A stretch of DNA of 64,000 bases from Clostridia bacterium. Its GTDB lineage: Bacteria; Bacillota; Clostridia; Oscillospirales; Acutalibacteraceae. The notes beneath the pieces are model-generated. The model searched no databases, was not told where the DNA came from, and saw only the letters and a list, made by a program, of their open reading frames with translations. Made by a program: the position numbers and the translations under genes. The stretch spans positions 1-64,000 of the forward strand of contig CAAEIG010000052.1 in NCBI GenBank assembly GCA_900755895.1, read 5' to 3'. Shown here in pieces: positions 7,312 through 17,421 of this stretch (the stretch's first letter is position 1; every line of letters starts with the position of its first letter).

Positions 7312-10300
7312 TTAAAACAGAGTGGTTTGACTGCTTTCCGGCATGCCGGAAAGAGATCCTGCCTCCCGCAGAGTGTCGATCACTGCGGAGGACACCTTGG
7401 CACGGACCTGCAGATCGTCGATGGAGATGTACTCTCCGCCGGAATTCCGGGCTTCCCGCAAACTCAAAGCTGCGGATTCGCCCACGCCCGCCAGAGAGGA
7501 GAAGGGCAGACGGATCTTCCCATCCTCCATGACAAATCTCTTTGCCTCGGAACGGTACAGGTCCACCGGCAGGAATTGGATCCCCCGGGCCAACATCTCG
7601 TTGACCACCTGGAGGGAGTCGTAAACGTTGGTCTCCTTGTCGCTGGCCTCGTTGTTCTTGATTTTGGCGTCCAGCTCCCGCATCTTCTGGACCACCGCAT
7701 CCTTGCCCAGCACTGCGGTCACACCGTCAAAATCGCCGCTGCGCACAGTGAAATAGGCAGCGTAGTATTCCAACGGACGGTGCACCTTGTACCATCCCAA
7801 CCGCAGGGCAGCAATCATATAGGCGGCAGCATGGGCCTTGGGGAACATGTATTTAATCTTGAAACAGGAGTCAATGTACCACTGAGGCACATCATGCTCC
7901 TTCATGGCCTGGATATGCTCCTGGGTCAACAGCTTTTTGGCCTTGCCCTTTCGAACAATCTCCATGATCTTAAAGGCCATCTTCGGCTCCAGGCCTTTAT
8001 TCATCAGGTAGGTCATGATGCTGTCTCGGGTACCGATGACTTCCGAAATGGTGCAAGTGCCATCGTGAATCAGCTCTTGGGCGTTGCCGATCCACACGTC
8101 CGTACCGTGGGACAGGCCGGAAATCTGCAGCAAATCCGAAAAGGTCTTAGGCTGAGCCTCCTCCAACATGCCTCGAACAAAGCCAGTGCCCAGCTCCGGC
8201 AAAGTCAGAGTGCCAGTTTTGATGCCGCACAGATCTTCCACTGTAATACCCAGTGCTGCAGGTGAGGTAAAGAGGGACATCACCTCGGGGTCACTCATGG
8301 GCACCTGCATCACCGGGATACCTGTGTAATCCTCCAGGTAGCGATAGGTGGTGGGCACGATGTGACCCAATTCATCCAGCTTACACACGTTGTCGTGGAT
8401 GGAGTGGAAATCGAAGTGGGTGGTGATGTTGTCATTTTTCTGGTCATTGGCAGGGTGCTGCACCGGGCAGAAGTCGTAGACCTCCATGCCCCGGGGAATG
8501 ACGATCATGCCGCCGGGGTGCTGACCCGTGGTGCGCTTAATCCCGGAACATCCAGCAGACAGGCGCTTGACCTCTGCACGGGATAGGGTGACACCCTTTT
8601 TCTCCATGTACTTGAGCACATAGCCCCGGGCGGTCTTATCCGCCACGGTGCCAATGGTACCGGCCTTGAACACGTTGTCCCGGCCAAACAGCTCTTCTGT
8701 ATACCGGTGGGAGGCACTTTGCTGCTCGTTGGAGAAGTTCAAGTCAATATCAGGCACCTTGTCGCCGTCAAACCCCAGGAAGGTCTCAAAGGGGATGGTG
8801 TGACCGTCCTGGTCCATGTGCTCCCCACAGACGGGACAGTCTTTGGGAGGCAAGTCAAAGCCGGAATCAATGGTGCCATCGGTGAAGAACTCGCTGTGCT
8901 GGCACTTGGGGCAAACATAATGGGGCGCCAAGGGGTTCACCTCGGAGATACCCGACATACTGGCCACCAAGGAGGAACCCACCGATCCACGGGAGCCCAC
9001 CAAATAGCCATGGGCCTCGGAATCAGCCACCAGCTTCTGGGCAGTCATGTACAGCACGGAGAATCCATGCTTCACAATGGAGTTGAGCTCCTTGTCCAGG
9101 CGGTCCTTAACAATCTGGGGCAGGGGATCCCCATAACGCTTCTTCGCCCGCTCCCAGGTGATGGACACCAACTGCTCCTCAGCGCCCTCAATATAGGGCG
9201 GGAAGTTGCCCATGGGCACCGGACGGATATAGTCAATTTTGTTAGCGATCAAATTGGGGTTGGTCACCACCACTTCAAAGGCCTTCTCTTTGCCCAGATA
9301 CTCAAATTCCTTGAGCATCTCGGGGGTGGTGCGCAGATACAAAGGCGCCTGCTGGTCAGCATCGGCAAATTCCTTGGCAGTCATGATCACCCGGCGATAA
9401 TCCGCATCCTTGGGATCCAGGAAGTGAACATCACAGGTGGCCACAACGGGTTTGCCCAGCTTTTCGCCAATCTTTACCACGGTACGGTTGTACTCCCGCA
9501 ACCCCTCCAGATCCGTATCACCGTTGCGCACCATGAACATGTTGTTGCCCAAAGGCTGGATCTCCAGGTAGTCGTAATAGGAGGCGATACGGCACAGATT
9601 ATCAAAGCTCTCCCCTTTGACAATGGCTCGGAACAACTCACCCGCTTCGCAAGCACTGCCGATGAGCAGGCCCTCCCGGTACTTGTTCAACAAGCTTTTG
9701 GGAATCCGGGGATTGCGGTAGTAATAGTGCAGGTGGGCCTCCGAAATCAAGCGGTACAGGTTTTTGAGGCCGGTGTGGTTCTTCACCAGAATAATCATGT
9801 GATAGGGCCTCAGCCGTTTGGGGTCACCGCCAGCCAGGGCACCGTTGATCTGATCCACCCGCTGGATTCCGTGGTCCTGCACCAGCCGCTCCTTGAGGTT
9901 CAAGAAAATCTCACCCAGCACAGCAGCGTCGTCCTCCGCTCTGTGGTGGTGGAAAGGCTTGAGCTTTAAATATTTCGCCACAGAATCCAGGGTGACCTTG
10001 TTCAGATCCGGCAGCAAAGACCGGGCCATGGTCACCGTATCAATGTATGTATTAAGGAAGGGCTTTCCCTGACGCTGCAGAGCCGCCCGGAGGAATCCAG
10101 CGTCAAAAGAGGCATTGTGAGCCACCAGGACAGCGTCCTCCCCACAGAAGTCAAAGAACTGCTGAAGCGCTTCCACTTCCTTGGGAGCACCCTGCACCAT
10201 CTCATTAGTGATGGAGGTCAGTTCGGTGATCTTCGGCGGAATGGGCCGCTCCGGGTCCACAAAGATATCGAACTTATCTGTGATTTCCCCGTTGTGGATG

Positions 10301-11667
10301 CGCACCGCGCCAATTTCCGTAATGCGGTCATTTTGAGCGCTGAGCCCGGTGGTCTCCAAGTCGAAACAGATGAAGTCCTCGGAAAGAGGCAGCTGACTTT
10401 CTCCGGCAACAGCGGGCACCAGGTCGTTGACAAAATAGGCCTCGGTACCGTAGAGCACCTTGAAATCCGGATCTTCCTTGCGAATCTCCTCGGCGGTGTT
10501 CATGGCCTCGGGGAATGCCTGGGCCACACCATGATCGGTGATGGCCACTGCTTTCTGACCCCACTGATGTGCCCGGCGAATCAGCGCCGAAGCAGGAGTC
10601 ATGCCGTCCATATCGGACATGCTGGTGTGCAGATGGAGCTCCACCCGCTTTTCCAGAGCATCATCCACCACCTTCATCTGGTCCACAGTGGCGATAGCCC
10701 AGGGCCGCATGATATTTTCCCTGGCAAAATTGTCATAGTTGAGGGCACCCCGCACCAGGATGCTGGTACCGGGCTTGAGCTTGTCCAAAGCTTGGCAGGC
10801 CTGGGCGTCTTTGACGTCCTGGATCACAGTAAGGGATACGGCACCTGTATAATCGGTGATGTCGATGGAGTAGATCTTCCGGCTCTTATCCCGGGTCTCC
10901 CGGGTCTCAGCAGCAAAGATCTCGCCCCACACCACCACATTGCCAAGCTCCACAGACACATCCCGCAGAGGTATGGGCTTGCCCTTGGGCACGGAGCCCA
11001 ACACAGCTCTAGCGGTCTCAGGGATGATGCTGGGCAACTGGTGCTCCTCGTCCCGGATGCTCACCTGTCTGCGGCTGGCCTGCTCTTTCATGGATTCCTC
11101 GTACTCCTCCATCTCCCGGACCACGGCCTCTCGCTCCCGACGGACCTGCTCGTCCCTGGCTTTTTCCACCAGAGTCCCGCTGGCCGCTGTCACCGTGCGC
11201 TTGCCCACAAACTCCACCTGGCAAGAGACAGAAAACCAGCTTTTAATCAGCTCCCGCAGCTTCACATTGGTATTGCGGGCCGCCAACAGATCATAACCTC
11301 CGTGGGCCAAATGGACGTAGAATTTCCCATCTCGGAACTCGGCTTCCGCCTGGTTGAACGTCCCGTTGATGGTGGCATCCTGTGCTTTCAACGCAGTGGC
11401 CAGCATGGGTAGGCACTCCCCCGAAAGCAGCTCTTCGGGAAAATGCGGCTGCAGCTTCACATCCGTCAGTCCAAAAGCAGGGCCCTTCAAAAGCTTCTCC
11501 AATCGCAGCAGTTCCCCATAATCAATGATTTTGGGAAATCCCACCACGATCCGCACGGATTTCTCCTTGCGGTTCACCAAAAGCTGCACCAGTTCCCCAT
11601 CATAGATCTCTTTGGAAAAGTGCTCCCCGTTGATTTCCTTTTGAAAAAAATTGCCCAACGTATTCAA
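7312..11667 (-). CDS. polC: DNA polymerase III alpha subunit, Gram-positive PolC type
   Basis: The main replicative polymerase of low-G+C Gram-positive bacteria, about 1451 residues. In order: an N-terminal domain; an OB-fold region; the first half of the PHP domain (VELHLHTSMSDMDGMTPAS); an inserted DEDD 3'-5' proofreading exonuclease (FICFDLETTGLSAQNDRITE); the PHP remainder; a zinc site (CPKCQHSEFF and CPVCGEHM); and the C-family catalytic region with the PDIDLNFSNEQQ motif. No in-frame ATG fits the start; TTG 11667 has GAGGAG nine bases upstream and is preferred, while TTG 11739 has no ribosome site. It is the last gene of the pyrH-to-polC operon. Confidence 0.96.
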   Translation of the reverse strand: MNTLGNFFQKEINGEHFSKEIYDGELVQLLVNRKEKSVRIVVGFPKIIDYGELLRLEKLLKGPAFGLTDVKLQPHFPEELLSGECLPMLATALKAQDATINGTFNQAEAEFRDGKFYVHLAHGGYDLLAARNTNVKLRELIKSWFSVSCQVEFVGKRTVTAASGTLVEKARDEQVRREREAVVREMEEYEESMKEQASRRQVSIRDEEHQLPSIIPETARAVLGSVPKGKPIPLRDVSVELGNVVVWGEIFAAETRETRDKSRKIYSIDITDYTGAVSLTVIQDVKDAQACQALDKLKPGTSILVRGALNYDNFARENIMRPWAIATVDQMKVVDDALEKRVELHLHTSMSDMDGMTPASALIRRAHQWGQKAVAITDHGVAQAFPEAMNTAEEIRKEDPDFKVLYGTEAYFVNDLVPAVAGESQLPLSEDFICFDLETTGLSAQNDRITEIGAVRIHNGEITDKFDIFVDPERPIPPKITELTSITNEMVQGAPKEVEALQQFFDFCGEDAVLVAHNASFDAGFLRAALQRQGKPFLNTYIDTVTMARSLLPDLNKVTLDSVAKYLKLKPFHHHRAEDDAAVLGEIFLNLKERLVQDHGIQRVDQINGALAGGDPKRLRPYHMIILVKNHTGLKNLYRLISEAHLHYYYRNPRIPKSLLNKYREGLLIGSACEAGELFRAIVKGESFDNLCRIASYYDYLEIQPLGNNMFMVRNGDTDLEGLREYNRTVVKIGEKLGKPVVATCDVHFLDPKDADYRRVIMTAKEFADADQQAPLYLRTTPEMLKEFEYLGKEKAFEVVVTNPNLIANKIDYIRPVPMGNFPPYIEGAEEQLVSITWERAKKRYGDPLPQIVKDRLDKELNSIVKHGFSVLYMTAQKLVADSEAHGYLVGSRGSVGSSLVASMSGISEVNPLAPHYVCPKCQHSEFFTDGTIDSGFDLPPKDCPVCGEHMDQDGHTIPFETFLGFDGDKVPDIDLNFSNEQQSASHRYTEELFGRDNVFKAGTIGTVADKTARGYVLKYMEKKGVTLSRAEVKRLSAGCSGIKRTTGQHPGGMIVIPRGMEVYDFCPVQHPANDQKNDNITTHFDFHSIHDNVCKLDELGHIVPTTYRYLEDYTGIPVMQVPMSDPEVMSLFTSPAALGITVEDLCGIKTGTLTLPELGTGFVRGMLEEAQPKTFSDLLQISGLSHGTDVWIGNAQELIHDGTCTISEVIGTRDSIMTYLMNKGLEPKMAFKIMEIVRKGKAKKLLTQEHIQAMKEHDVPQWYIDSCFKIKYMFPKAHAAAYMIAALRLGWYKVHRPLEYYAAYFTVRSGDFDGVTAVLGKDAVVQKMRELDAKIKNNEASDKETNVYDSLQVVNEMLARGIQFLPVDLYRSEAKRFVMEDGKIRLPFSSLAGVGESAALSLREARNSGGEYISIDDLQVRAKVSSAVIDTLREAGSLSGMPESSQTTLF

Positions 11668-11749
11668 TGTACCCGACTCCTCATCCGATTTCCATTGCCA
11701 TTCTCTTGGAAGGAACTGTTCCTTTGTCCCTGGACACAAATCACTTCAC

Positions 11750-12796
11750 TCAAAGCTTTTCCACTTCTTCCAGCAAGGCCTGAAGCAGCTGATCCTCCGG
11801 CACCTTGCGAAGGATTTTCCCCTTCTTGAACAGGAGACCCTCTCCCTCGCCTCCAGCCACACCCAGGTCTGCTTCCCGGGCCTCACCAGGACCGTTAACG
11901 GCGCAGCCCATCACTGCTACAGTGATATTCTTTTGGCATGCCTGAAGCGCCTGCTCCACCCGATTAGCCAAGCCAATTAAGTCAATACGGGTACGCCCAC
12001 AGGTGGGACAGGAGACAAATTTGATTCCGCTTTTCAAATCCAGCGCCCGGAGAATGTCATCACCAGCGCGGATCTCTTCCACGGGATCTGCCGTGAGGGA
12101 CACTCGAATGGTGTCGCCGATGCCCCGCTGGAGCAAGCTGCCGATTCCGATAGCCGATTTTACCAGCCCCATTCTGGCGGTACCCGCTTCCGTAACCCCC
12201 AGGTGGAGGGGATAGGAACACTGCTGAGCCATGAGTTCATACGCCCGGACAGTGCTGTCCACTGAGGAAGCTTTTAAGGAGATCACAATGTCGTCAAAGT
12301 CAAAGCGCTCCAGCAAGGACACATGGTAAAGAGCGCTCTCCACCAGGGCTTCTGGGGTGGGAGAACCGTATTTTGCCAGAATGTGGCGCTCCAAGGATCC
12401 GGAGTTGACGCCAATGCGAATGGGAATTCCATGGGTACGGCAGGCATCCGCCACAGCCTTGACACGGCTATCCTCACCGATATTGCCCGGGTTGATGCGG
12501 ATTTTATCAATACCTGCAGCCACGGACTCCAACGCCAGCTTATAATCAAAGTGAATATCCGCCACCAGTGGGATGGTCACTCGCTCCTTGATGGCAGGGA
12601 TCAAAGCCAGGGCCTCCTTGTTTGGGATTGCCGCTCGGAGGATCTGGCAGCCTGCGCGCTCCAGGGCCACCGCCTGAGCCACACTGCCCTCTACATCTGT
12701 GGAAGGCACATTCAGCATGGACTGCACCGTGATAGGCGCGCCACCCCCAATGGGGACGTTGCCCGCCATGACCTGTTTCGCTTTTCTGCGCTCCAT
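11750..12796 (-). CDS. ispG: 4-hydroxy-3-methylbut-2-enyl diphosphate synthase (MEP pathway)
   Basis: IspG, a [4Fe-4S] enzyme, converts MEcPP to HMBPP, the next-to-last step of the non-mevalonate isoprenoid pathway. The 348-residue protein shows PITVQSMLNVPSTDVEGSVA, IRINPGNIGE, RIGVNSGSLE and the cluster cysteines in SCPTCGRTRIDL and AVMGCAVNGPGE. ATG 12796 is chosen because AAAGGGG lies seven bases upstream; ATG 12802 is too close to it. It follows rseP and dxr, the usual Clostridia order. Confidence 0.96.
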   Translation of the reverse strand: MERRKAKQVMAGNVPIGGGAPITVQSMLNVPSTDVEGSVAQAVALERAGCQILRAAIPNKEALALIPAIKERVTIPLVADIHFDYKLALESVAAGIDKIRINPGNIGEDSRVKAVADACRTHGIPIRIGVNSGSLERHILAKYGSPTPEALVESALYHVSLLERFDFDDIVISLKASSVDSTVRAYELMAQQCSYPLHLGVTEAGTARMGLVKSAIGIGSLLQRGIGDTIRVSLTADPVEEIRAGDDILRALDLKSGIKFVSCPTCGRTRIDLIGLANRVEQALQACQKNITVAVMGCAVNGPGEAREADLGVAGGEGEGLLFKKGKILRKVPEDQLLQALLEEVEKL

Positions 12797-12817
12797 AATC
12801 ATTCCCCTTTCCCATGG

Positions 12818-12846
12818 AAAAAGGAGGCCCGGCACTTGGGGCCTCC
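12818..12846 (-). terminator. Intrinsic terminator between rseP and ispG
   Basis: Stem with arms GGAGGCCCC and GGGCCTCC followed by five Ts on the minus strand, 20 bases before the ispG start and just after the rseP stop. As it is inside an otherwise continuous operon, it probably lowers rather than abolishes ispG-polC transcription. Confidence 0.8.
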
Positions 12847-12857
12847 ACTATCTGTTG

Positions 12858-13925
12858 TTACCCTTGGACAATTCGAACAATATCGTTAAACGCCACGACA
12901 ACCATCAGTCCTATCAGCAGAACAAATCCCACCGCATGGACATAGCCCTCATATTTGGCAGGCACGGGCCGGCGAGTGACACCTTCCCAAATCAAGAACA
13001 GCAGTCTGCCCCCATCCAGGGCCGGCAGAGGCAGCAGATTGATGACACCCAGGTTTACAGTAAGCATCACCATGATCAACAGCATATTCAGCACTGCCTG
13101 CCCAAAGCCAACTGCCAATCCGGCGCTGGCCGCCTGACCGATAGCCTGAGCTGTTCCAATGGGACCGGCCACATCATTGAGTCCAAACCGCCCGGTGAAC
13201 AATCCTTTCAACGTCTCCACCACCATACGGACCATGGAAAAGGTATCCGTGGCGGAACGACGCACCAGGCTGAAAAATGTGACAGACTCAGGCTCCACAT
13301 AAAAATCCAGGGAGACTGTGCGGGTGCCGTCTTCCAATGTCTGAGAATGCAGCGCAAAGGTGCCAAGATCCACCCTCTGGCCATCCCGTTCCACCGTCAT
13401 GGTGATGGAATCCGGATTCGCCAAAGCCAGAGAGAAATTTAGATCCCGGTCTGTGTAGATGGCATAGTCATCCACTTCCACAATCCGGTCACCGACTTGA
13501 GCGCCTGCAGCCTCCAGAGCGGAATTCTCCGTAAAACTTGCAATCTGTGTAGTGGCAAACACATCCTGCTGTCCAAGGACAATCATCATCATGAAAAAGC
13601 CCAGGATCATATTAAACACGGCCCCAGCTGCCACCACCAAGAAGCGCTTCCACACTGGCTTCCCGCTGAAGGAACCTTCCGCGTCACTCTCCTCGTCCTC
13701 GCCCTCCATGGCACAGTAGCCGCCAATGGGCAGAAGTCGCAGAGAATACTGGGTTTCTCCCCGACGGAATCCAAAAAGCTTCGGCCCCATGCCCAGCGAA
13801 AACTCGTTGACCTGGATTCCCGAAGCCTTTGCCAACAGGAAATGCCCCAGCTCATGGAAAAAGATCAGGAACCCGAAAAGCAGGATCCCAATAACCACCA
13901 GCAGCGCTCCCATCAATATCTGCAA
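12858..13925 (-). CDS. rseP: Site-2 family intramembrane zinc metalloprotease RseP
   Basis: A membrane-embedded M50 protease that cuts single-pass membrane proteins such as anti-sigma factors and leftover signal peptides. The first transmembrane segment carries the zinc motif FFHELGHFLLAK (residues 22-33). A PDZ domain lies at about 115-200 (AAGAQVGDRIVEVDDY), and a second metal-ligand segment is INLLPLPALDGGRLL. Length, 355 residues, fits RseP. The start appears to be TTG 13925, preceded by GAGGAGATGG. Its place between dxr and ispG is typical for Clostridia. Confidence 0.94.
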   Translation of the reverse strand: MQILMGALLVVIGILLFGFLIFFHELGHFLLAKASGIQVNEFSLGMGPKLFGFRRGETQYSLRLLPIGGYCAMEGEDEESDAEGSFSGKPVWKRFLVVAAGAVFNMILGFFMMMIVLGQQDVFATTQIASFTENSALEAAGAQVGDRIVEVDDYAIYTDRDLNFSLALANPDSITMTVERDGQRVDLGTFALHSQTLEDGTRTVSLDFYVEPESVTFFSLVRRSATDTFSMVRMVVETLKGLFTGRFGLNDVAGPIGTAQAIGQAASAGLAVGFGQAVLNMLLIMVMLTVNLGVINLLPLPALDGGRLLFLIWEGVTRRPVPAKYEGYVHAVGFVLLIGLMVVVAFNDIVRIVQG

Positions 13926-13952
13926 AAAACCATCTCCTCTATTTGGTTTCCG

Positions 13953-15092
13953 TCACATCCCTGCCACAAGCTTACGGGCCTCCCTGTCCGCAGCCAGCAC
14001 ATTCTCCAAAGTCACTTCCCCTGCTGCCTGACGATCCATTGCAGACTCCACCAGGCGGGGAATATCCAAAAATCCGATCTTTCCCTCTAAGAACAAGGCC
14101 ACGGCCTGCTCATTGGCACCGTTCGCAGCAGCCGGAACCAATCCGCCTCGCCGCAATGCCTCCCGACACAGCTCCAAGCAAGGAAAAGCCTCTCCATCCG
14201 GCTGATAAAACGTGAGCTGGGACAACTCCCACAGCTTCAATTCTTCTGCCGGAGAGGGCATCCGTCGGGGGTAAGTCAGAGCGTATTGAATGGGCAATGC
14301 CATATCCGGTACACCCAGCTGAGCGATCACTCCGTGATCCCTGTATTGAATCATGGAATGCACAATGCTCTCCCGATGGACCACCACGTCAATCCTGTCC
14401 TCAGGCACTCCGAAAAGCCAGGAGGCCTCAATGACCTCCAGACCTTTATTCATCATAGTGGCGGAATCAATGGTGATCTTTGCCCCCATATCCCAGTTGG
14501 GATGGCGCAAGGCCTGCTCCCGTGTGACATGAGCCAGCTCCTCTCGACTGCGGCCAAAAAAGGGACCACCAGAAGCAGTGAGAATCAACTTCTCCAGGGC
14601 GTCCTCCCCCGGACATCCCTGCAAACACTGGAAAATGGCGGAATGCTCGCTGTCCACGGGGAGAATACGCACCCTGTGCTTCTTGGCCTCTTCCATCACC
14701 AGAGCGCCTCCGGCCACCAAGGTTTCCTTGTTAGCCAGAGCCAGAGTCTTTCCGGCACGAATTGCCGCTAAAGTGGGCTGTAATCCAACCATGCCCACCA
14801 CAGCGTTCAGGACCACGTTGGCGCCTTCCCAAGAGGCGGCCTGGCACAGGCCCTCCAGCCCTGAGAGCACCGGTATTTCCGTATCCCGCAGGGACAGCGC
14901 AGCAGTCTCGTCATAGACCGCCACAGCTTGGGGATGATATTTTCGCGCTTGTTCCTCCAAAAGCTTTACGCTGGAACGAGCGGCCAGCACCGACACTTCC
15001 ACCTGCTCGCCCTGGGCGCGGAGATTCTCCACCACCTGGAGCGTCTGGGTGCCAATAGAGCCGGTGGAGCCCAGCAGAGATAATTTGATCAC
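13953..15092 (-). CDS. dxr: 1-deoxy-D-xylulose 5-phosphate reductoisomerase
   Basis: Dxr makes MEP from DXP with NADPH, the first committed step of the MEP pathway. The 379-residue protein has the NADPH motif LLGSTGSIGTQTL near the N-terminus, ALANKETLVAGG, the metal and substrate region ILPVDSEHSAIFQCL, and ASGGPFFGRSREEL. The start is GTG 15092 with AGGGGTTCC upstream. Together with ispG in the same operon it supplies isoprenoid precursors, which UppS then uses. Confidence 0.97.
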   Translation of the reverse strand: MIKLSLLGSTGSIGTQTLQVVENLRAQGEQVEVSVLAARSSVKLLEEQARKYHPQAVAVYDETAALSLRDTEIPVLSGLEGLCQAASWEGANVVLNAVVGMVGLQPTLAAIRAGKTLALANKETLVAGGALVMEEAKKHRVRILPVDSEHSAIFQCLQGCPGEDALEKLILTASGGPFFGRSREELAHVTREQALRHPNWDMGAKITIDSATMMNKGLEVIEASWLFGVPEDRIDVVVHRESIVHSMIQYRDHGVIAQLGVPDMALPIQYALTYPRRMPSPAEELKLWELSQLTFYQPDGEAFPCLELCREALRRGGLVPAAANGANEQAVALFLEGKIGFLDIPRLVESAMDRQAAGEVTLENVLAADREARKLVAGM

Positions 15093-15108
15093 AGGAACCC
15101 CTCCCTAT

Positions 15109-15933
15109 TTAGTATGCGGGAACCAGGGGAAGAAATCCCACCAGAATATAGACAAATGGTGCGGTAAAAATCACACTGTCAAAGCGATCCAGGATGCCGC
15201 CGTGGCCCGGGATCACCTGGCCAAAATCTTTGATATGGCAGCTACGCTTAATCAGGGAGAAACTCAAATCCCCCATCATGGACAGCACCGAGCCAAACAG
15301 CCCAATCAGAAGCAGCACCGGATAGTTCACACTCACAACGCCGCCATAATACAGCTGTGAAAAAGCCACGCCACACAGCAGCATGATAATTACGTCCACA
15401 ATGACACCGCCCACAGCGCCCTCCACAGTCTTTTTAGGGCTGATGTTGGGACAGAGCTTATGCTTGCCAAAAAAAGTTCCGGCAAAATAGGCTCCCGCAT
15501 CGGCCACCCATGCGGACAGCACTGCGATAAGCACCAGGAACATCCCGTGCTTTCCGCCCAGGGACCGTAAAGATACCAGGGTCTGCAGTGCGCTGGGGAT
15601 CAACACCACCATGCTGTAGAGCACACCCACCTCTTTAAAGGTAGTTTCCTTATGGTAGACAATCATTGCGGAGAACACCAACAAGGTGAATATGCAATAA
15701 ACAAGAAATTCCAAATCGTGGGTACAGAAAGGCACCGCTGCAGCCGCTGCTACCGCAGGACCGAATAAGAACCATTTCCGTTCCAATCCAAGAGCTTTCA
15801 CCAGTTCCATCACAGAGGTGGCAGAGATCAACGCCACCACAATGGTCAACGCCAGCGGAAAAGAGCTGTTAAACACAATCACCGCGGCAAAAAAGAGCAC
15901 CAGAACGGCCCCGGATAAAATGCGCTGTTTCAT
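15109..15933 (-). CDS. cdsA: Phosphatidate cytidylyltransferase
   Basis: CdsA makes CDP-diacylglycerol from CTP and phosphatidic acid for membrane lipid synthesis. The 274-residue polytopic membrane protein ends with the family signature SLIKRSCHIKDFGQVIPGHGG followed by ILDRFDS (about residues 228-255), where the aspartates bind metal. It lies between uppS and dxr, as in many Firmicutes. Confidence 0.96.
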   Translation of the reverse strand: MKQRILSGAVLVLFFAAVIVFNSSFPLALTIVVALISATSVMELVKALGLERKWFLFGPAVAAAAAVPFCTHDLEFLVYCIFTLLVFSAMIVYHKETTFKEVGVLYSMVVLIPSALQTLVSLRSLGGKHGMFLVLIAVLSAWVADAGAYFAGTFFGKHKLCPNISPKKTVEGAVGGVIVDVIIMLLCGVAFSQLYYGGVVSVNYPVLLLIGLFGSVLSMMGDLSFSLIKRSCHIKDFGQVIPGHGGILDRFDSVIFTAPFVYILVGFLPLVPAY

Positions 15934-15989
15934 AGCAACATTCCTTTACAGGTTTATCTTCTCAGAATCTTATCAAGTTTTCCCCAAAG

Positions 15990-16033
15990 CTTGAAAAAAA
16001 GTTGAAAGCTTCATCCCATGATGAAATGGGATG
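15990..16033 (-). terminator. Weak terminator-like hairpin between uppS and cdsA
   Basis: Arms CATCCCAT (16012-16019) and ATGGGATG (16026-16033) form a stem on the minus strand; a run of seven Ts follows about ten bases later. The distance to the T-run makes termination uncertain. Confidence 0.4.
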
Positions 16034-16049
16034 ACAGATGTGCCATCCC

Positions 16050-16793
16050 TTAAACGCCTCCAAAGCGTCTCTGTCGGGACGAATAAATGCGGATGGCCTC
16101 ATCCAAATCGCTGGTTTTGAAATCCGGCCAGAGAATGTCGAAGTAGACAAACTCGGCATAAGCACCCTGCCACAACAAGAAATTGGACAGCCGCTCTTCT
16201 CCGCTTGGCCGAATGATCAAATCCGGATCCGGTTGTCCCCCGGTGTACAGATAGCTGGAAAACAGCTCCTCGGTCAGATCCTCAGGACGCCTTTCTCCGG
16301 CTGCCACCTCCCGGGCAAAAGCCTGGGCCGCCCGGGTGATCTCTGCCCGACCGCCATAGTTCATGGCCAGGTTCAGCACCATCCCGGTCTTGGGTGCGGA
16401 GGCTTCTTCCACCTCCTGAATCAGCTTGCGCAGATCCTCTGGAAACGCCGATACATCCCCGATAAACCGCACACGGATGTTCTCGTCCATGAAATCCCGC
16501 AGCGCCTCTTCTAGGTATTCCTTGAACAGGCCCATCAGAGCCCCCACCTCATCTGCAGGACGGCTCCAATTTTCTGTGGAGAAGGCATACATCGTCAAAT
16601 ATTTTACCCCAATTTTGGAGCAATAACGGGTGATGGTGCGAAAATTGGACGCACCTGCCCGATGGCCGGCAGACCGGGGCAAAAATCTTTTCTTTGCCCA
16701 CCTGCCATTGCCGTCCATAATGATACCAATATGCACAGGAAGATGGAGGGGCTGCTGCCCCTCCTCCTGCTTTTTTATGAAAGCCAAGGCCAC
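16050..16793 (-). CDS. uppS: Undecaprenyl diphosphate synthase
   Basis: UppS extends farnesyl diphosphate with cis isoprene units to C55, the lipid carrier for cell wall synthesis. The 247-residue cytoplasmic enzyme has the catalytic motif HIGIIMDGNGRWAKKR (about residues 22-37), the FSTENWSRP segment, and DLIIRPSGEERLSNFLLWQ near the C-terminus. The start is GTG 16793, with AAAGGGGGG just upstream. It follows frr by 16 bases. Confidence 0.96.
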   Translation of the reverse strand: MALAFIKKQEEGQQPLHLPVHIGIIMDGNGRWAKKRFLPRSAGHRAGASNFRTITRYCSKIGVKYLTMYAFSTENWSRPADEVGALMGLFKEYLEEALRDFMDENIRVRFIGDVSAFPEDLRKLIQEVEEASAPKTGMVLNLAMNYGGRAEITRAAQAFAREVAAGERRPEDLTEELFSSYLYTGGQPDPDLIIRPSGEERLSNFLLWQGAYAEFVYFDILWPDFKTSDLDEAIRIYSSRQRRFGGV

Positions 16794-16809
16794 TGCCCCC
16801 CTTTCAGGC

Positions 16810-17373
16810 TCAAATGGCCATGATCTCCTTCTCCTTACGCTGGGCGCACTCTTCCGCCTTCTTCACGTATTTATCGGTGAGATCCTGGGTTTTCTTCTCT
16901 GCCTGCTTCAGATCATCCTCAGTGAGATCGCCAGCCTTCTTCATCTCCTTGAGCTTTTCGATGGCGTCTCGGCGAATGGAACGAATTGCCACCTTGGCCT
17001 CCTCGCCCAGCTTGGCAACCTCTTTGGACAGCTCCTTACGGCGCTCCTCGTTGAGGGGCGGGAACACCAAGCGGATCACCTTGCCGTCATTCTGAGGATT
17101 GACGCCCAGGTCGGAAGTCTGGATGGCCTTCTCAATTCCACGCAGCACACTCATATCCCAGGGCTGAATGGTGAGCACCCGAGCTTCAGAGACAGCCACT
17201 GCCGCCAACTGGTTGATGGGGGTGGGAGTATCATAATAGTTGACCATGATGTGGTCCAACACGGCGGGGTTGGCACGGCCCGCACGGATGGTGTCAAACT
17301 CCTCCATCAAGTGGTCGATGGTCTTGCCCATTTTGCTTTCGGCTTTTGCGAAAACGTCTTTCATCTCTGCCAT
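16810..17373 (-). CDS. frr: Ribosome recycling factor
   Basis: Frr, with EF-G, splits the post-termination ribosome. At 187 residues it is the usual length, with the signatures FDTIRAGRANPAVLDHI, QPWDMSVLRGIEKAIQTSDL, RLVFPPLNEERRKEL, and a helical lysine- and glutamate-rich C-terminal domain. It lies between pyrH and uppS in the conserved Firmicutes order. Confidence 0.97.
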   Translation of the reverse strand: MAEMKDVFAKAESKMGKTIDHLMEEFDTIRAGRANPAVLDHIMVNYYDTPTPINQLAAVAVSEARVLTIQPWDMSVLRGIEKAIQTSDLGVNPQNDGKVIRLVFPPLNEERRKELSKEVAKLGEEAKVAIRSIRRDAIEKLKEMKKAGDLTEDDLKQAEKKTQDLTDKYVKKAEECAQRKEKEIMAI

Positions 17374-17421
17374 GATTGTTACCAGCCTTTCAAGATTGAT
17401 TGGTTTGGATAGTCCTTTGGA

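Noticed and set aside
7199..7312. T-box riboswitch for histidine upstream of hisZ
   Set aside because: The leader is only about 70 bases and has no T-box sequence or specifier loop; a T-box needs roughly 200 bases.
8707..11412. Long open frames on the plus strand opposite polC
   Set aside because: Histidine- and glycine-rich composition without domains, no ribosome sites, and fully opposite PolC coding sequence.
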